DNA of 64,000 nucleotides from NCBI GenBank assembly GCA_037176845.1, contig JAYKXP010000149.1, forward strand, positions 1-64,000, read 5' to 3'. Shown in pieces: positions 22,480-32,587 of this stretch. Position numbers and translations under genes: made by a program. Under the pieces are notes generated by a model. The model ran no database searches, was not told the DNA's origin, and saw only the letters and a list, made by a program, of their open reading frames with translations. The stretch's first letter is position 1, and every line of letters starts with the position of its first letter. This stretch comes from Paramarasmius palmivorus (Eukaryota; Basidiomycota; Agaricomycetes; Agaricales; Marasmiaceae).

Positions 22480-22891
22480 TTAGTTCGGTTGCCGAGCGCC
22501 ATGAAAATGCCAACCGCACCCCTGGCTCTCCAGAACCACCGCCTTTCGACCTGACCGTGCAGCACGCCGTCGATCCCAGGACATATGTTCCGGCTCCGCC
22601 AATGAACACATCCCATATGCCCCAGTATGTGGGTAAAAGGGGAAGCCTAATAGGGCAAGTAAAATCGGTCAGTGCCTCTCTTGAGCCTAGAGATTCATCA
22701 GGCTTACCGTTTGTGGCTCCACGCAGATTGATGCAAGCGCTGGAACTGCTGAGATGATTGTAAGTGATGGTGTTGAAATTCGGATCCTTTTCAACACGGT
22801 AAGTTCGATATTTCTGTCCGCGTGGGTCGGTCCTCAACCATTTATAGCCATTCGAGCCGAAGTCGAAGTTCATTGAGGTGATTGGGGCCAT
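22480..22891 (-). CDS. Small protein, possibly DUF6593-like
   Basis: The start MAPITSMNFDFG at 22891 is followed by NGYKWLRTD and a KYRTYRVEKD strand pattern that resembles the GxxYxWxR step of DUF6593 proteins. A GTAAGC/TAG intron of about 60 bp leads in frame to a 53-codon exon ending at 22480. The second exon is rich in Arg and Gly and is less convincing. This may be a decayed relative of the 1335-1924 gene. Confidence 0.35.
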
Positions 22892-23226
22892 TGTAGAGGA
22901 CAAGATAGTGCAAATGGAGAGGTTTTGTGAATTGGGCAACAATTTAGGTCAGTGTCACGATATAAAGACGTTTCATATCACTCACCTCAGGGACCTAGAT
23001 TTGACAACCGTTGAAGGCACCATCGCCGTTATCCACGACTCTCGTTTCAAGGATGTTTTCTTCCCTTTTCGTTCAAAATAAGCCAAGGTGTTGAGATGAT
23101 AACGAGGGAGATGCGTAGCTTACACATAGAACATGTGAACCAGGAACGTATTGATCACAAACAAAATCTCAAATTGGTCGCGTAGAGTATAGAGATAAAC
23201 GTGCGCTGTATTACTGTGAACTAGAC

Positions 23227-23403
23227 ATGATGGATGGGGGAAAGATAAGTATGCGACTATTACCAACCCAGTGGGATGACAAGCCTTCAGCTGTTGATCG
23301 AGTATTGTTCGGACTGGGTAGCATGGAAATATCAGACCCCACTTTTATTGAGGACGTAGATGAGCACTCACATCCCCACGAATTCCCCCCTCCCAACAAG
23401 TAA
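23227..23403 (+). CDS. Small acidic open frame
   Basis: The 58 codons begin MMDGGKISMRLLP and run through VDRVLFGLGSMEI to an acidic, His/Pro-rich end. The last codons overlap a GTAACG donor that could splice to the exon at about 23433. The joined frame would end after about 20 more residues. No family is recognised. Confidence 0.3.
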   Translation: MMDGGKISMRLLPTQWDDKPSAVDRVLFGLGSMEISDPTFIEDVDEHSHPHEFPPPNK

Positions 23404-23458
23404 CGCAATGAGCGAATATCAATCTTCATAGGACACGTCTGCTCCACTTGCTTCCACA

Positions 23459-23702
23459 ATGGCGGCATCCGCTGATGAGAGAGCAGTAGCAACTACTCAA
23501 GCAGAAGCGTGTCAGGGTACCGATCCCACGCCGGAGAACGTAAAAGTCTTCCAGTAGGTCCTTTTCAATCATCCATTAGTATGACTTGGTTTAGATGAAA
23601 CATTAACCTAGGTTACCGGTATCTGCCAAAGTTGGTGCTGGGGGATATGATATTGGGTGTCGTTGGAGTGCAAAGATGGCGGAGCTTCGCGAGAGGGGAT
23701 GA
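23459..23702 (+). CDS. Small hypothetical two-exon protein
   Basis: The ATG at 23459 (MAASADERAVATTQ) runs to a GTAGGT donor at about 23555. The acceptor CCTAG continues in frame to LPVSAKVGAGGYDIGCRWSAK and a TGA at 23702, about 62 residues. It is short but the splice is clean. It lies just upstream of the KDZ element. The function is unknown. Confidence 0.35.
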
Positions 23703-23948
23703 ATATACCACGCAATTGATTGTATAGAATAGTAATCGTACCACTTTAATGTGTTTTGCAGGCCTTACCGCGAATGTGAGCCGGTGAGCTCTCGGTTGGA
23801 TTTGACTCTATTAATCGTGGAGGAGATCTGTGAGTGTAGATATAGTGAAGCTCCAAGAGAACCTACCGAGATTGTTATGCATTCCGACGAGGTTGCAGTA
23901 TCGAGTTCTGGAAGGTGATTGACATGACGGTCAGTTCGTGAAACCAAC

Positions 23949-26900
23949 GAGGTGACATGTCACGGCAGTGACATTTCCATCATAGATTCGCGTGACATTG
24001 TTGACAGACTTTCATGTCCTCGCGTTCAAAGCGCGCTCCGCAACTTACAACAGTTTTCATCCCTGGCCTGTCTAAAACGCAACCTATACGCGTCACTGCT
24101 CCCTCTCAAGATGGTCGCCGAACTGTTGAACGCCTGGTTCACATTAATCCCCCTTCTCCTGTGAAACGCACTCGGCTTTCTTCTGCCATTCACAATCTCA
24201 GCGCGGACTGGTCTCAAGATTCGCCTCTTCTTGGTCTCGGAAACGAAACCGGGGATGACGCCGCTTTAGCAGAGCTGATGGGGGAGGCATCTATTGATTC
24301 GCTGTCGACCAATAAGAAAAGGGCGACTAGGAGAAGTGTCGCGTCTGTGAGTCTTTCATGTGAGGCTGCGCAAGTTTGATCTGACAACCTCCCAGGCCCA
24401 ACCTATGGTGGCCTGGAAAACCGAGTTTTCCAGTTTTTTGGCAGAGCTCATGGCGTTGGAAGGCCGAGCTCCCAGTGAAACGAATGGATGCGCACGGTGC
24501 AAAGCCCAGGGACAAGATCATTATCGGTGTCGAATTTGTATGGGGGATAGGCTTCTATGCAAGGAATGCATGGTAGAGGTGCACGAGACACGGCCGTTTG
24601 ATATGATAGAGGTGCGTCTACTTGCAATCTACACTGAAAACTTCCTGACATGCCCATTAGAGATGGAACGGATCTTTCTTCGAGCGTTGTACGTTGAAAT
24701 CGCTGGACTACATCCTTCAGCTCGGAAATTGCCCAGGTGGAACCTGCAAGCAACCTCGCCGGTCAAAATCAGGATTCGTTGTTGTCGATATCGATTCCAT
24801 TCAAGAAGTTACCCTTCAGTATTGCGGATGTCGGGTTACAAGCGTTGCAGGCACGAGCTGGGAACAACTGATGCGGAGCCGGCTCTATCCCGCGACTACA
24901 GTGGAGCCGATGACTGCTTTTACATTCCGGATGCTGGAGTTTTTCCACGACTTGACGTTGCAGGGCAAAGTCTCGGTTTACGACTTTTACCATGCGCTCG
25001 AGACAAGGACGGATGGCGCTTTTGTGCAAGGAACTAAGGTATACCTTTGGTGTTCCATTTTGTTTTGGTTTTTGCTCATTCCATTGTTATAGGACCGTTA
25101 TGACGCCTTTATTCGTGTACAGCGGCAGTGGCGTGTGCTTACAATGTGTAAACGAGGTGGCATTGGTAACCGTCCTGGGTCCACACTCAGCGATGTGAAG
25201 GAAGGAGAGCTGGCCGTGACGTGTATTGCATGTCCTCGCCCTGGAGTGAATCTCCCCGACGACTGGAACACTTCCACTCCATTGTCAAAGATGTGAGTTA
25301 ACTGGAACTCCAAGTCTAATATACTGATACATTGTTTCATCAGGTTCCTGTATCACAAGTTCATTAGTCTGGATGCTTGCTTTCGTCTTAAACGCCGTGA
25401 TATCTCCAGTGAGATCAAGGACCCCGGCTTACTCACCGGTAAGGCGTATTATGTTACGCAAGAGCCCTTCCAAACATGGGCGAAAACCTTAGGAGAGCAG
25501 AAAGAGGTATGATTTTGGATTATACGGCTTGTATACGTGCTGACTTTCTACAGACGAGCAGTTGCACGGGTCTAGCTGCCGTAGATCAGGCCAATACAAA
25601 GTATAGTAAAGGTTATGCTGCAACTGGTGCTATCCTTTGTATCTGTGCGAGGCATGAAATGGTGGAACCAAATGGCACCGTGGACACGACAAAGGGTGAA
25701 AAGTAAGTGGAGTTACCCCATAAAAGCTCGTCGCTCATTGGCGCTTCTACTAGGTATGGTTTATCGGACTATGCAGTGGGCGCTTCGCAACGACACTCCG
25801 ATGAATTCCTCTTCAGGATTCTCTCGTACGACATTGCGTGTCAATATCATAAAAGATTCTTCGAGAGGATGAACCGCCTACCGATGGCTGCTCGGATGGG
25901 TATCCATATGGACCGGTGGAAATTTGCAGTCCCTAAGCTGCACATACAGGGTCACGAGAGATCGTGCCAGGAGAACTTCGCTCTCCATTTCATATTGGGC
26001 GCCGGACAAACTGACGGCGAAGGGATAGAACGTCATTGGGCCAATCTGGGACCAATTGCCACCAGTACCCGTGAGATGGGACCGGGCCATCGCAGGGATA
26101 CGTTGGATGACCACTTTGGTGCATGGAATTGGGCAAAAATCAAACGGCTGGGTAAGATAACAATCTATTCATTGTACTGTGATTACAGCGGATCTAATTT
26201 ACACGTTTTCATAGGTCTACTGCTACGTAGGAAAAGACAGGATGCTCGTGAACAGTGCTTGATACACGCGGCTGAGTTGGCCGACTTTACGGAAAGCCAA
26301 GGGGAGATTGCTGTACAGTGGTTGCGTATTGTCGAGGATTACAAAGCAGGCAAATCCGATGTGAATCCATATGCATCCGTCAGAACAGGTTAGTAGGTCT
26401 ATCTTATCCCATCATATAGACTGTTTACATTGTTATCAGGAATCACCGAACATGATGTTCGTCTCAAGTACGCGCAAGCTGAAGCCGAGGACATGGTAGC
26501 AGGAGTACCGGCCCTTCACGACGTTAGCAAGAGTGCGTTTATGATGATGGGACTAGAGATAGAAGAACAACAGTGAGTCGTATTCTCAACAATGAATTGT
26601 ATGGACTCTCATGTAGTAAAGACGTCAGCTGGAGTACGATCTGGATAGGAATGACTATATCACTTCAATTCAAAAATCCGACCTCCTCGACCGCAAGGCC
26701 AAGATTGGTCGAGCTATAGCTCGATTCAGAGGGCTGCAGCAGGTGTATATGCCGCTGGCCCTTACCCAGCCTTCCCCCGATATTCCAGAAGCACCGAGTG
26801 TGGAGAAAACGAATCTTTACCTTCCATCATCGCTACCCCCGAGCATTCAGAGCCACCCATCTATGACACCATGGATTACCATGGAGAGAGACTTCCGCGA

Positions 26901-27774
26901 GGCTCAATTGCAAAGCTCTCTTGATGGTATACGAACCCATTTGTTCGTTCGTTCTCGCCTCACCGTTCAACGATCCCAACACGTTCGTCACCAGAAAAAC
27001 TCCACCCGTGCGCGCAAAACGCTAGCTCGAAACGATCGCAAAATTATCGGTTACAAGCACAAATATCGAAAGGCCTGGTCAGCATTAATTTCCCTTAGTA
27101 AGGGAGACTCGGGTGTTACTTGGCCTGAACTTCGTGACGAAGATGTTCGCGGCCTGGAGGACATCGACACGATGTCCATTCGAAATCTCCGCCGTTCCAA
27201 AGTATTGGGGAAAAGGAGCCGAGAACAATCCGAGCGTTCAGGTGATACCGACCCACCAACTATAGCACAAGGCGAATCAAGGCGCACAAATTCGTGGATA
27301 TGGCGGGATGTCGGAAGCTCCGATTTGAACGAGCAGATTGTCGAAGCCACACGTGTCGAATGGTGCAAGACCTACGCCAGGAAACGGCGCTGGGACGAGG
27401 AACTGCTTCTGGTGGAGGAAGAAATGCGTAGAGCTGTGGCAGCTCTACAGCACGAAGCCTCTGTGTGGCGTTCACGCGTTGATACTAGTAGCGCGGACGC
27501 AAGAGTTGAGGGTAGAAATGCCTATGCCTATCGCCAGGCCAGTATACGTGAACAACTGGCACATCGTTTCTCAGCGCTTTGGCTACTGCCGGATCCAGTA
27601 CGGAAGCGACGCAAGGCCAAGGAAGTGGTGGTGGATACCGAGGACAATAGCGGTGACGAGAGTGTCAGTGGTGATGACGATGACGATGAGGAGGAGGAGG
27701 AGGATATGGATGACTAGCCGAGCAAAGTGCCATGGACTACATTCGTGTTATCATGTCACGTCGTGTCACGGTCT
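23949..27774 (+). mobile_element. KDZ-type DNA transposon (limits approximate)
   Basis: Transposase gene 24014-27717 is bracketed by short GTGACA-containing tracts: GTGACATGTCACGG and GTGACATTTCC at 23951-23980 on the left, and the inverse ATGTCACG, GTGTCACGG at 27753-27768 on the right. I take these as possible subterminal repeats. No certain target-site duplication was found, so the limits are inferred. Confidence 0.5.
24014..27717 (+). CDS. CxC2-domain KDZ transposase
   Basis: About ten exons join in frame, giving roughly 1,050 residues. Order: a basic, Ser-rich N-terminus (MSSRSKRAPQ); a CxC2 cysteine cluster at about residues 140-190 (CARCKAQ, HYRCRIC, CKEC, then His); a CGC pair around LQYCGCRV; then the KDZ catalytic core. 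Core motifs are FISLDACFRLKRR, TGLAAVDQAN with GYAATGAI and CARHEMVEPNG, SYDIACQYHKRF, HMDRWKFAVPKLHIQGH, and DGEGIERHWA with STREMGPGHRRDTLDDH. These hold the expected acidic residues of the Kyakuja-Dileera-Zisupton family. The C-terminus is helical and ends in an Asp/Glu run. It acts as a DNA cut-and-paste transposase in the nucleus. I found no frameshift or premature stop, so the copy may be recent or active. KDZ genes are abundant in Agaricomycetes. Confidence 0.9.
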
Positions 27775-27989
27775 TTTTGGGTAATTTTCAGCTTATATAT
27801 GATTTTCGGATATCTGCTATTGATATATTTCTGTATCTACCATAAATAGAAATAGATTAAACAACAGCTAACAGTATTGACCGGGAAATAGCTCATTACT
27901 AACCAGAACAGGGAGAAGCCTTGGACCCAATGCCGGGCCCTTGCCTTTGCAAAGTGCTGCATATTGATTTATGCTAGCCTTAGCCAAGT
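27718..27989. other. Flank of KDZ element, no gene
   Basis: Short AT-rich intergenic DNA follows the transposase stop. No frames or RNA genes were seen. Confidence 0.4.
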
Positions 27990-28320
27990 GCTAGCACTAG
28001 CGGGTGTTGGGGGAGGACCACGAGGACGTGGACCATACCCGCCATAGGGATCGGATGCACCACGATTCATCGGTGGACGTTCAGGAATAAAATCTTATGT
28101 AGCCGCTGTTCTCATAGTTGTGGTTAGTTTGGGTTTCGCCTCCGTTGACGACGTTTTGCGGCCCACTACCAGTGTTATTGTTTTGGGCGCCGCTACCATT
28201 GTTATTGAAGTGCGTTCCACCATTATATTGATGCCCGCTACCACTGTTGTTGTATTGGGAACCTTGCACGTTGTTGAAGGCACCACCGTGAATATTGAAT
28301 CCACCGGCGTTGTTGAACAT
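27990..28320 (-). pseudogene. Asn/Gly-rich N-terminus plus MNRG exon of the disordered-protein family
   Basis: An ATG at 28320 opens an 80-residue Asn/Gly-rich peptide (MFNNAGGFNIHGGAFNNVQG, then repeated NNNGSG steps). The FxIxGGxFxNVxGxQ pattern is familiar at the N-termini of many Agaricomycete proteins, some of them NLR-like. A second piece at about 28071-27998 reads MNRGASDPYGGYGPRPRG, matching the 5.6 kb copy. The two pieces are in different frames with no intron-sized gap, so I call the locus broken. It could also be a short gene ending at 28081. Confidence 0.5.
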
Positions 28321-30060
28321 TGTGGGACTAGATGCGGGGGACAGGGGGCGGGAAAGATTGAGTGTGTTATTCCAAGTACCTCTCAGCTCAGTTTAAAAGG
28401 TGTTATTCACGAGGTGTTCGCAAGCTGCAGCCCTTCATCGGCAGCTCATCTCGTAGTATCACCAAGGTAGAGCAAGGATGAAGCGTTCCGAATCAGGAAA
28501 GTGGAACCGGAGCCTTCTGCATAGTGAATCTATTATTGGTTTAAGCATGGGAAGATACAGCTCGAGATAGTACGCGTAGTCGGCGATTTCCTACAAGGAA
28601 CATCCCAAAAGCATATTATCAGAGTGCACAACTGAAGTAAGAATGAAAGTTGCACAAACCCCGCATGTTGCCCGCTTATCAATGAGAATCAGCGAGGTCA
28701 AGTGAGCGAAAATCTAGGGAAGGATCTTGATCCTTGGCCAATGCATGTCAACCTGGAACTTGCTCGCCACGCAGATGCTTCATGGACTACTGGTCAAACT
28801 GTGAGTCCCATTCGGAGGTCGAGAAGTCGTGACTTACGGAAATGAGAAGCAGGAACCTGGCTGGCGCTCCCCGAAATATTACCTGAGCTTCCCGGAACTG
28901 AATCTTAGCCCGGGACGCCAAGCATACAGTCTGCAGCATCATTGAAGAAGCACCAGCGGTGCCTTCGGTATATTCGTTGGTCATAAATGAATGTTCTTAG
29001 GCCGTGCGCCGTGCGGAGGAATGATCCTGTCTTGAAAGGCTGGTGAAATGGGAACTTGGGTGGTTTATATATGTCAGTTCAATAGCTAAGATCCGAACAC
29101 AAGGACGGAAACATAGCTCATCATGAAGAGGAGACAAATGCCAAAGTAGAAACGATAAACTCATGCACCTTCAAAAGGCGAACTTGAACGGCTCGGAAAT
29201 GAAAATGGGTAGTTTACCGTGTGTTCGGTGCCAGAAACTATGGCCTTCATATCGCCAGATGTCTAGCGATCCATGTAGATGTGATTGCGACCTATTCTTC
29301 AAGATGTTCACAAATCCCTGAGTGTGACATTGGAGCGGAATCGTGCGCTGTATCGCCGCATATGCCCCCTTCCCATTGCAGTACTATAACGCATGCCCTA
29401 AGTACTTCACGCCTCGATGTAGGTGCGAGGAAAATCTTATAGATGCGGCAAGGCTAAAATTCTTCGCTACTCACATAGAGGAATAGGATGCATGATTTAC
29501 GGAAGGAAGAGTCGCAGCCAAACATCCGATATCGAGCGCTAAACAACTTAAGCGCCCATGCCTCCAAAACCTCCCCCTCACCGGCCGCCATCCAGCACTC
29601 CATCCGTCATTGAAAAGCACGCAGCACCTGGATGAGATCTTGTGTAACCCATCCCGATGGGTCCGAGGTGCGATATCGCACCAGTAAAGATGATTATCCA
29701 CAGTTCTGGGGAATCAGGATAGAAACCCTCGTTATGCGCTAGCGCAAGGAGTTGGCAACCCATGAATACGTAGTTATCGGAGGCGAATGAGATGAGATAT
29801 ACGTTGCCTTTGAAGAGGCTGCGGGGTCCTTGTTGGTCGTTTGACTTGAGCCTGGAATATAACGTGTTGGCATTCTTCACCGACCATTGGTGCAAGATTC
29901 GTATGCTAACCAGACGTAGGTAGGTGTCTAGTAGTAGTAGCAAACTAGGAAAGAGATGAGCGGTGTTCAGGTAAAGCGGCAACGAACCTTTTATAACGCA
30001 CCCGAGATCGAGGTACATCCACTGGCTTTCTTTCCTCCAAGTGCGATCTTCCTCCGAACC
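28321..30060. other. Degenerate duplicated segment, no intact gene
   Basis: This is the right copy of the 5.85-7.5 kb segment. Frames such as minus 28984-28787 and minus 30177-29578 carry peptide fragments shared with the 7.0 kb copy (ALAHNEGFYPDSPE, ISHLGPIG) but no full gene. Confidence 0.5.
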
Positions 30061-31580
30061 GATCCCGACATCAGGAAAAACCTCACCTGTGACAACGTAT
30101 GATCTCGCCTGATTTGTGCTGATTTGTGATGATCCAGGATGATATTTGGTGATATCAGCAGAAAACGTCATCAGCACAAATCAGCACAAATCAGAAATTG
30201 TCAACAAGTCCTTAAGATCGTCAGCTACCATCAACAAAAATCAGCATTAATCACGGCAAATCATGGCGAATCAGAGGAACGTCGACCACTCAGTACTCAG
30301 TTGGCTGCTTATCAAATATTTCTGGGATTCAATTTGTTTAACAAAAGCAACCATCTTATTGTGCACTACGTACTGGTATAATACATGGGCAAAGAATAAT
30401 TGACGTCTACGTCTACTCTACGTTATCATACCCGAGCCAACCTTCCAGGCTCCTTCTACAGATCGACGGGAGTATGTTTTGCCTAATACTAGTGTGTGTT
30501 ACACACCCCCAAGTGAGTTCTGAAGAAAGGGTGTTTATGGGGAATCTCCGAGAGGCACGGCTAGAGACGTGAATCAACAAATCGTTTGTCGTTGAGATGT
30601 TGAATGCTCACCTTCAACGTGCCTTTCCTACTCCCAATCAGCACCTGCAAAGTTATCCGGAATATAATGGTTGAGGAGGGTAGCCTAGGGATATCATGTT
30701 AAGCCCAAGGTAACTCAAGACGAAATGAACTGTCGCCTACCTGTAGGCTACATCCAGGATCCTGCATACCGACCGTTGTGATACGGGCGACATTGATCAC
30801 CCGGGGCGAGGCCTCGCTCCCTCAACCATCCTATGCGGGCCTACCGATGATGATAACGCTCCATAAAAAAAGGAACCTGGAAATGCCAAATCAATTAGTG
30901 ATGAATGGGTTTAATATTGACCAGGGAAAGTAACCTACAGCTGCGTTGGAAGGTGCACCGAGTGTTGTCGATGATTACTTGACTTACATAGAGTTGGACT
31001 GAGAGGGCCCATGAGTGGCTTGGGGTCGATGGAAAGAAACGCGAAGAAAACGAGAAGAAATTAACCCAAAAAAAAAACCCGGGTGAGAACTGGATGGTTG
31101 ATTTCGATGGATCGGCACTTTCCGTGAAACTGTACAGTTGCAAAATAAGGTTTTGATGAATCTCTCGTGCTGTTTACAAATGTCAAGTTGAGGGCCGGCT
31201 TTGGTTCAACTTGATGCATTGAAGTTTCCGGCGTGGGGCTCCCACTGTACTTATTACAGGCTGGGACAGGCAACTCTTGGGTAACTCTGGCTTGTTCCAG
31301 GATTGTAAATCGTTAGATTAATCTCATTTTTTGCCTCAGGTCCGAACAAAAGTGTCGCATCTAGCGAAGCTAGGTATTCGGGGTATCAATATTTATTGCC
31401 CACCGTCCTTGACAAAGGTCGACGAATGTCATCAAATATCAGCACCTGTCAGCACTCGTCATCAAAGAGTCACAAGGGATTATAGGGAATCATACGGTTC
31501 GACTAACATCACACGAAATCAGCGCTAATCAACGTTACTCGGCGAAAATCACAGGAGAGGTTTTTCCTGATGGATCCTGA
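30061..31580. mobile_element. 1.5 kb terminal-inverted-repeat element with 8-bp duplication
   Basis: The left end at 30069 begins CATCAGGAAAAACCTCACC. The reverse complement of the right end (to 31572) begins CATCAGGAAAAACCTCTCC. Flanks are GATCCCGA (30061-30068) and GATCCTGA (31573-31580), a 7/8 match as expected of an old 8-bp duplication. Subterminal regions at both ends are packed with TGATTTGTGCTGA-type repeats. There is no transposase frame inside. An 8-bp duplication plus subterminal repeats suggests a non-autonomous hAT-like element; this class is inferred. Confidence 0.75.
30109..30194. repeat. Near-perfect hairpin in subterminal repeat
   Basis: Bases 30109-30133 (CTGATTTGTGCTGATTTG...) pair with 30170-30194 (...CAAATCAGCACAAATCAG) over 25 positions with one mismatch, around a loop of 36 bases. 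It lies inside the left end of the 1.5 kb element. Confidence 0.7.
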
Positions 31581-32579
31581 GAGCCTCTACTGCTAGTCCC
31601 GTTCATCTTTCTCTTCGGCCACTTCCCCTCGGGGTAAGCCACCGAAAAGGGATCAGAATGTGACTGAGGGACTCCTCATTGCGACTTCGTTGCAGTGTTT
31701 CCTATGAATACAAGCTACCAGTCGGTACGAGGATGTCGTTCACAGGCAGGGAAGAGAAGGGGATGGCAAGGTTTGTTCGTGAAAGGTGGAGGAATGGGTA
31801 TGATGGGCGCAGAGTTCTGGGAGGTGCAGATGGATTAGGGTCCCGGCGCATGTTCAGCAGTGGGTAAGGAGCTGCACCATTCTCGGATTCAGCTTCCTAT
31901 ATGATAGAGAAGGGGCAGAGGACGTACCGGTGGTTGTATGGAAACGGACCTGGGAAGCGTCTTGTGTGGATGGTAGCATCTCTTCTTGCTCTTCGCCTGG
32001 AATCCTCCGCTTCAAGAGTCCAAACCCTATAACTCTTCTGCTCAAGGTTACGATATCTCCGTCGAAGGGGCGGCATATGGATTTGGAAGGATGCAGGAAC
32101 GCGCAGCGTATCCCAAGGATGCTAGAAGAGAGCGGTATAGGATGCGGAACCAATACATCGTGTCGATATGAGCCATGGAAGGTGTTCAAGGTTCGATACT
32201 GTCTGAGGTAGGGAGGAACGATAGAAACTGAGATACACCCAACAAAGGGCTTGGGACCATCCTTGAAAGGTGCAGGGATGTGGTTTGGTACCGATGGATG
32301 GAAGAGGACGACGTTGTGCAAGGGACGTGTTCATAGCTTGATTACAGTCTGAGTATTGCCGAGTAGGTGGATCGTTCGATGTGTTCATACGAGATTGAGT
32401 TACAATTGGTTACGGGGAATGGGAAGATAGTATCGGACGACATCGACTGAATCGCGCCAGGTGAATCTAGGTTCGGTATGTAGGCAATGAGGTATATTCA
32501 GGTCACTGGATGGAGGGATGAATGTCCGGTGGAACGCAATCTTTGGGTCGTTAGTACTCTACAAAGACCCGAGGGAACA
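31581..32579. other. Degenerate duplicated segment, continuation
   Basis: This matches about 7715-8200 (shared blocks CCTCTACT, GGGGTAAGCCACCGAA, GAGAAGGGGATGG, AGAGTTCTGGGA). On the minus strand both copies encode a short shared peptide around QYRTLN(T/P)FHG, but the flanking frames differ. It is a relic. Confidence 0.5.
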
Positions 32580-32587
32580 GAAAACCA
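32580..32587. repeat. Target-site duplication, left, palindrome copy 2
   Basis: GAAAACCA lies directly before the element and recurs at 35597-35604, two bases beyond its other end. Confidence 0.65.
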
